From an uncultured Sutterella sp. (GTDB lineage Bacteria; Pseudomonadota; Gammaproteobacteria; Burkholderiales; Burkholderiaceae_F): 7,586 nt of DNA. The stretch covers positions 1 through 7,586 of the forward strand of contig CALEAW010000008.1 in assembly GCA_937943605.1 (NCBI GenBank), read 5' to 3'. The position numbers and the translations under genes were made by a program. Numbering within the stretch: position 1 is the stretch's first letter; the number at the start of each line of letters is the position of its first letter. Of the stretch, positions 4,769 through 7,586 are shown piece after piece. The notes beneath the pieces were generated by a model, which saw only the letters and a list, made by a program, of their open reading frames with translations, was not told where the DNA came from and searched no databases.

Positions 4769-7216
4769 TTGGCTAATAAGAAAACCAAGGGGAACATTGA
4801 ACTTCCCGCACAAATGGAAGTGCCTGCGCTCGCCGTCCGTGACATGGTGATCTTCCCCCACATGATGGCGCCGATCTTTATGGGGCGTTATAAGTCCATC
4901 AAGGCCGCTGAAAAGTCCATGGGGATTGAAGGGAATTACCTGTTGTTGGTGGCACAGAAGGATCCCAATCACGACGACCCGAAGATCGAAGATCTGTTTG
5001 AAACGGCAACGCTTTCGAGTGTGCAGCAGTTGTTGCGTTTGCCCGACGGTACGGTAAAGACGCTGGTCGAAGGGCTTGCGCGTTATCGTATTACGGAACT
5101 CAAGCTTGTTGATGGCGCGTGGATGGCGACCTGTACGCGTTTGGATTCTGAAGCGCCTGACGCAGCTGTGCTTGAGCCCTATCGCCGTTCTTTGATTGAT
5201 GCTTGGGGCGTGTTTGCGGGTAGTGACAAGACGCGTTTGGATCTTTTGAAGCAGTTAGAAGCTGAAACGGATTTGGAACGTTTGCTTGACTTGATTTGCT
5301 CTCAGGCCCCCTTTAAGACGCCTGAAAAGATTCAGTTACTCTCCGAAGCCAATTTGATCAAGCGCTATGAATACGCGTTGGGTCTTTTGGGTCGCGAAAA
5401 CGAACTCAAGGAAATTCAGGCTCGTGTTGACGGTCGTGTGAAGCGCCAGATGGATAAAAACCAGCGCGACTACTACCTCAACGAGCAGATGAAGGCCATC
5501 CGAAAGGAATTAGGCGACAATGGTGAAGGCGAAAACGACGATTTCGCTGAGCTCGAAAAGCGCGTGACGGAAGCCAAGATGCCGAAGCACGCTGAGGATA
5601 CGGCTCGTAACGAGTTACGTCGTTTGCGTCAGATGCCGCCGATGAGTTCTGAGTCGGTTGTTGTTCGTAACTACATCGAAACGTTGTCGGACTATCCGTG
5701 GTCAAAGAAGTCTCGCGTCTCGCGTGACCTCGAAGCCGCTGCTCGTATTTTGGACGAAGATCATTCTGGTCTTGAAAAGATCAAGGAACGTATCCTTGAA
5801 TATCTCGCCGTTCAAAAGCGTGTCGGTAAGGTGAAGTCTCCGATCCTTTGCTTTGTAGGTGCACCTGGTGTTGGTAAGACGTCGTTAGGTGAATCGATTG
5901 CCCGAGCAACAGGCCGTAAGTACGTGCGTGTGGCTTTGGGTGGCGTGCATGACGAAAGCGAAATTCGTGGTCACCGTCGTACCTATGTGGGATCGATGCC
6001 TGGCCAAATTGTCAAGGGAATGATCCGCTCTGGTGTTCGCAATCCGCTTTTCTTGCTCGATGAAATTGACAAGATGGGTAGCGACCATCGTGGTGACCCG
6101 GCTGCGGCCATGCTCGAAGTCTTAGACCCTGAGCAGAATGATTCGTTTGCCGACCACTACATGGAAGTGCCAGTGGACTTGTCGGACGTGATGTTCGTGG
6201 CAACGTCTAATAGCTATGACATTCCGCCTGCGCTCTTAGACCGTATGGAAGTGATTTCTTTGTCGGGCTACACCGAAGAAGAAAAGGTTCATATTGCCGA
6301 ACATCATTTGGTGCCAAAGAGCTTGCGCGCGACGGGTCTGAAGGCTGAAGAAGTCGATCTGACGCGTGAAGCCATTGTCGACATCATCCGCTTCTGGACA
6401 CGTGAAGCGGGGGTTCGTGGTTTGGAACGTTTGATTGGCAAGATCTTCCGCAAGATTGTCTATGCCACCGATAAGCAGATTCTCAAGAAGCAAAAACAAA
6501 AGGCGCCGGTGAAGACCGTGGTGACGCCTGATATGTTGAGCGGCTACTTGGGACCGGCTCGTTACACCATTGGTTTGGCTGGCAAAGAACCGCGCGTCGG
6601 TGTGGTCAATGGCCTGGCTTGGACGAGTGTGGGTGGCGAACTCTTGACGATCGAAACGCAGATCTTCCCGGGTAAGGGGCACGTACAGCGTACGGGGCTT
6701 TTGGGCGACGTGATGAAGGAAAGCGTCGAAGCCGCCCGTTCGGTGGTGCGTGCGCGTGCCGATAAGTTAGGCATTGCGTCGAAGCGTTTCTACGAAACAG
6801 ACTTGCACGTTCACTTCCCTGAAGGCGCAACGCCTAAGGACGGTCCTTCGGCGGGTGCTGCAACCACGACGGCGATCATTTCTGTGATGACAGGTATTCC
6901 TGTGCACGCGGATGTTGCCATGACGGGTGAAATCAACCTTCATGGTGAAGTTCTTGAAATTGGTGGCTTAAAGGAAAAGATTCTTGCGGCTGTTCGCGCG
7001 GGTTGCACTAAGGTGCTCATTCCGCAGACGAATGTTCGCGATCTCGAAGAATTGCCTGAAAGCGCCAAGACGCAGATTGCGATCGTGCCCGTGAAGACGA
7101 TTGACGACGTGATGCAACACGCTTTGGTTCGTCAGCCCGAGCCCATCGATCCAGAGAAGGTCGAAGCCGAAGATAAGGCAAAGGACGATGCAAAAGCGTC
7201 GGCTGCCAATGCTTAA
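4769..7216 (+). CDS. lon: Lon, ATP-dependent serine protease
   Basis: Lon is a hexameric cytoplasmic protease that degrades misfolded proteins and short-lived regulators. The product is 815 residues (E. coli 784). An N-terminal substrate-binding domain (about 15-210, from VPALAVRDMVIFPHM) is followed by a helical region (RDYYLNEQMKAIRKELG, 233-249). The AAA+ module has Walker A GAPGVGKT (364-371) and Walker B LLDEID (429-434). The pore loop is TYVGSMPG (405-412) and the arginine-bearing segment is TREAGVRGLE (544-553). The protease domain holds Ser694 in PKDGPSAG and Lys737 in GGLKEK, 43 residues apart as in E. coli. A Lys/Gln-rich linker (572-579) and a C-terminal Glu/Asp/Lys/Ala tail (from about 790) add length. 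Residue 394 is His in the usual LGGVRDE block. The TTG start is backed by AGGA 7 bases upstream. A sigma-32 promoter precedes it and a strong terminator follows. Confidence 0.98.
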   Translation: MANKKTKGNIELPAQMEVPALAVRDMVIFPHMMAPIFMGRYKSIKAAEKSMGIEGNYLLLVAQKDPNHDDPKIEDLFETATLSSVQQLLRLPDGTVKTLVEGLARYRITELKLVDGAWMATCTRLDSEAPDAAVLEPYRRSLIDAWGVFAGSDKTRLDLLKQLEAETDLERLLDLICSQAPFKTPEKIQLLSEANLIKRYEYALGLLGRENELKEIQARVDGRVKRQMDKNQRDYYLNEQMKAIRKELGDNGEGENDDFAELEKRVTEAKMPKHAEDTARNELRRLRQMPPMSSESVVVRNYIETLSDYPWSKKSRVSRDLEAAARILDEDHSGLEKIKERILEYLAVQKRVGKVKSPILCFVGAPGVGKTSLGESIARATGRKYVRVALGGVHDESEIRGHRRTYVGSMPGQIVKGMIRSGVRNPLFLLDEIDKMGSDHRGDPAAAMLEVLDPEQNDSFADHYMEVPVDLSDVMFVATSNSYDIPPALLDRMEVISLSGYTEEEKVHIAEHHLVPKSLRATGLKAEEVDLTREAIVDIIRFWTREAGVRGLERLIGKIFRKIVYATDKQILKKQKQKAPVKTVVTPDMLSGYLGPARYTIGLAGKEPRVGVVNGLAWTSVGGELLTIETQIFPGKGHVQRTGLLGDVMKESVEAARSVVRARADKLGIASKRFYETDLHVHFPEGATPKDGPSAGAATTTAIISVMTGIPVHADVAMTGEINLHGEVLEIGGLKEKILAAVRAGCTKVLIPQTNVRDLEELPESAKTQIAIVPVKTIDDVMQHALVRQPEPIDPEKVEAEDKAKDDAKASAANA

Positions 7217-7233
7217 TAAGGCTTAACGAAAGG

Positions 7234-7261
7234 GTCCCTTGTCGAATGACAAGGGACTTTT
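7234..7261 (+). terminator. lon transcription terminator
   Basis: GTCCCTTGTC (7234-7243) and GACAAGGGAC (7248-7257) form a perfect 10-bp stem with loop GAAT, followed by TTTTCGC. It lies 17 bases after the lon stop and separates lon from the tRNA genes. Confidence 0.88.
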
Positions 7262-7306
7262 CGCAAAAAAGTCGAAAAAAATTCGAGGGATACCATATTT
7301 ACGGTA

Positions 7307-7334
7307 TAGACACGAACGAAACTTCGTGTAAAAT
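7307..7334 (+). promoter_or_regulatory. tRNA-Val promoter
   Basis: TAGACA (7307-7312, 5 of 6), 16 bp, then TAAAAT (7329-7334), preceded directly by TG. Transcription would start near 7341, about 40 bases before the tRNA. The spacer is almost wholly a 7-bp inverted repeat, ACACGAA (7310-7316) with TTCGTGT (7323-7329). A second one, ATACC/GGTAT (7290-7307), overlaps the -35 edge. These could be operator-like or chance. Confidence 0.65.
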
Positions 7335-7339
7335 CTCAA

Positions 7340-7368
7340 TTCTGCATTTCACGAAGCGAACTGCAGAA
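7340..7368 (+). other. Hairpin in the tRNA-Val precursor leader
   Basis: TTCTGCA (7340-7346) pairs with TGCAGAA (7362-7368) across a 15-nt loop, 12 bases before the mature tRNA 5' end. A 5' leader stem of this kind could affect RNase P access or protect the precursor. The CACGAA in its loop also occurs in the promoter inverted repeat. Confidence 0.4.
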
Positions 7369-7380
7369 CACAATTCGGAA

Positions 7381-7456
7381 GGGTGCTTAGCTCAGTTGGT
7401 AGAGCGCCGCGTTTACACCGCGATGGTCGGGAGTTCGACCCTCTCAGCACCCACCA
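7381..7456 (+). tRNA. tRNA-Val (anticodon UAC)
   Basis: This 76-nt valine tRNA reads GUN codons and has an encoded CCA. The acceptor stem GGGTGCT pairs perfectly with AGCACCC. The D arm is GCTCAGTTGGTAGAGC, the anticodon loop TTTACAC gives UAC, and the T arm is GGGAG/CTCTC around TTCGACC. The first anticodon-stem pair (27-43) is a C-A mismatch. It lies between the lon terminator and tRNA-Asp, with its own promoter. Confidence 0.97.
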
Positions 7457-7475
7457 AATCAAGAAAAAAATCTTC

Positions 7476-7503
7476 TTGACGAATTGGAAAAGTTCTGTAT
7501 AAT
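7476..7503 (+). promoter_or_regulatory. tRNA-Asp promoter
   Basis: TTGACG (7476-7481), 16 bp, then a perfect TATAAT (7498-7503), again preceded directly by TG. It lies in the 77-bp gap after tRNA-Val, so tRNA-Asp can be made independently as well as by read-through. An inverted repeat, TCAAGAA/TTCTTGA (7459-7479), overlaps the -35. It has an A-rich loop and no T-tail, so it is not a terminator. Confidence 0.75.
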
Positions 7504-7533
7504 AACGCTTCTCTGCTGAAGAAAAGCTCCGAT

Positions 7534-7586
7534 GGAGTGGTAGTTCAGTTGGTTAGAATACCGGCCTGTCACGCCGGGGGTCGCGG
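7534..7586 (+). tRNA. tRNA-Asp (anticodon GUC), cut by the window edge
   Basis: The first 53 bases of an aspartate tRNA are present: acceptor strand GGAGTGG, D arm GTTCAGTTGGTTAGAAT and anticodon arm CCGGC-CTGTCAC-GCCGG with GUC at 7568-7570. GGGTCGCGG then begins the variable and T region. The sequence closely follows the usual proteobacterial tRNA-Asp; its T-loop and 3' acceptor strand lie beyond the window. Confidence 0.95.

Noticed and set aside
7246..7479. Plus-strand open frame of 77 codons starting in the lon terminator
   Set aside because: It spans the terminator, the tRNA-Val promoter and tRNA-Val itself, with no ribosome-binding site; not a gene.
1..7586. Mobile element, CRISPR array, toxin-antitoxin or defence system
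   Set aside because: No transposase, integrase, direct-repeat array or paired small genes are present; every long frame is accounted for by housekeeping genes or their shadows.

Overview
This window is a chromosomal housekeeping region from a proteobacterium, most likely a member of the Betaproteobacteria (Burkholderiales). A gut lineage of the Sutterella/Parasutterella kind is my best guess, but it is not proven. The main basis is gene order: tRNA-Leu(UAG), trigger factor (tig), clpP, clpX, lon, tRNA-Val(UAC), tRNA-Asp(GUC). As I recall it, this is the betaproteobacterial version of the tig-clpP-clpX-lon cluster. The main genes share a strong codon bias: lysine is mostly AAG while glutamate is mostly GAA, and tig is the most biased.

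Layout. 1-60 holds the unidentifiable 3' end of something on the + strand, followed by a + strand terminator (61-93). Facing it is a minus-strand unit: a small lipoprotein gene of unknown function (841-272), tRNA-Leu(UAG) (247-162) and a strong terminator (154-118). The gene-free stretch 842-1250 is a divergent regulatory region. It carries a 22-bp dyad (999-1020), a perfect TATAAT (1041-1046) and a roughly 200-nt tig leader with four successive stem-loops. The last of these looks like an intrinsic terminator just before the tig start. After tig (1251-2576) come an extra hairpin and an intrinsic terminator, then a separate promoter for clpP (2794-3393) and clpX (3453-4682). A terminator-like hairpin lies between clpP and clpX. 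The gap before lon contains a near-consensus heat-shock (sigma-32) promoter whose spacer and -10 element form a perfect hairpin. lon (4769-7216) begins with TTG and ends at an intrinsic terminator. tRNA-Val follows with its own promoter, then tRNA-Asp with its own promoter, and tRNA-Asp is cut by the window edge.

The genes work together in protein quality control. Trigger factor folds nascent chains at the ribosome exit. ClpX unfolds tagged or damaged proteins and feeds them to ClpP. Lon degrades misfolded and regulatory proteins, and the promoter seen here ties it to heat shock.

I found no mobile element, CRISPR array, defence system or new multi-gene system. The points worth a second look are regulatory (tig leader, lon sigma-32 promoter, clpP/clpX hairpin, shared tRNA -10 motif) and small departures from usual protein features (ClpP without a propeptide, ClpX RKH and IGF loop changes, a Lon Arg-to-His change).
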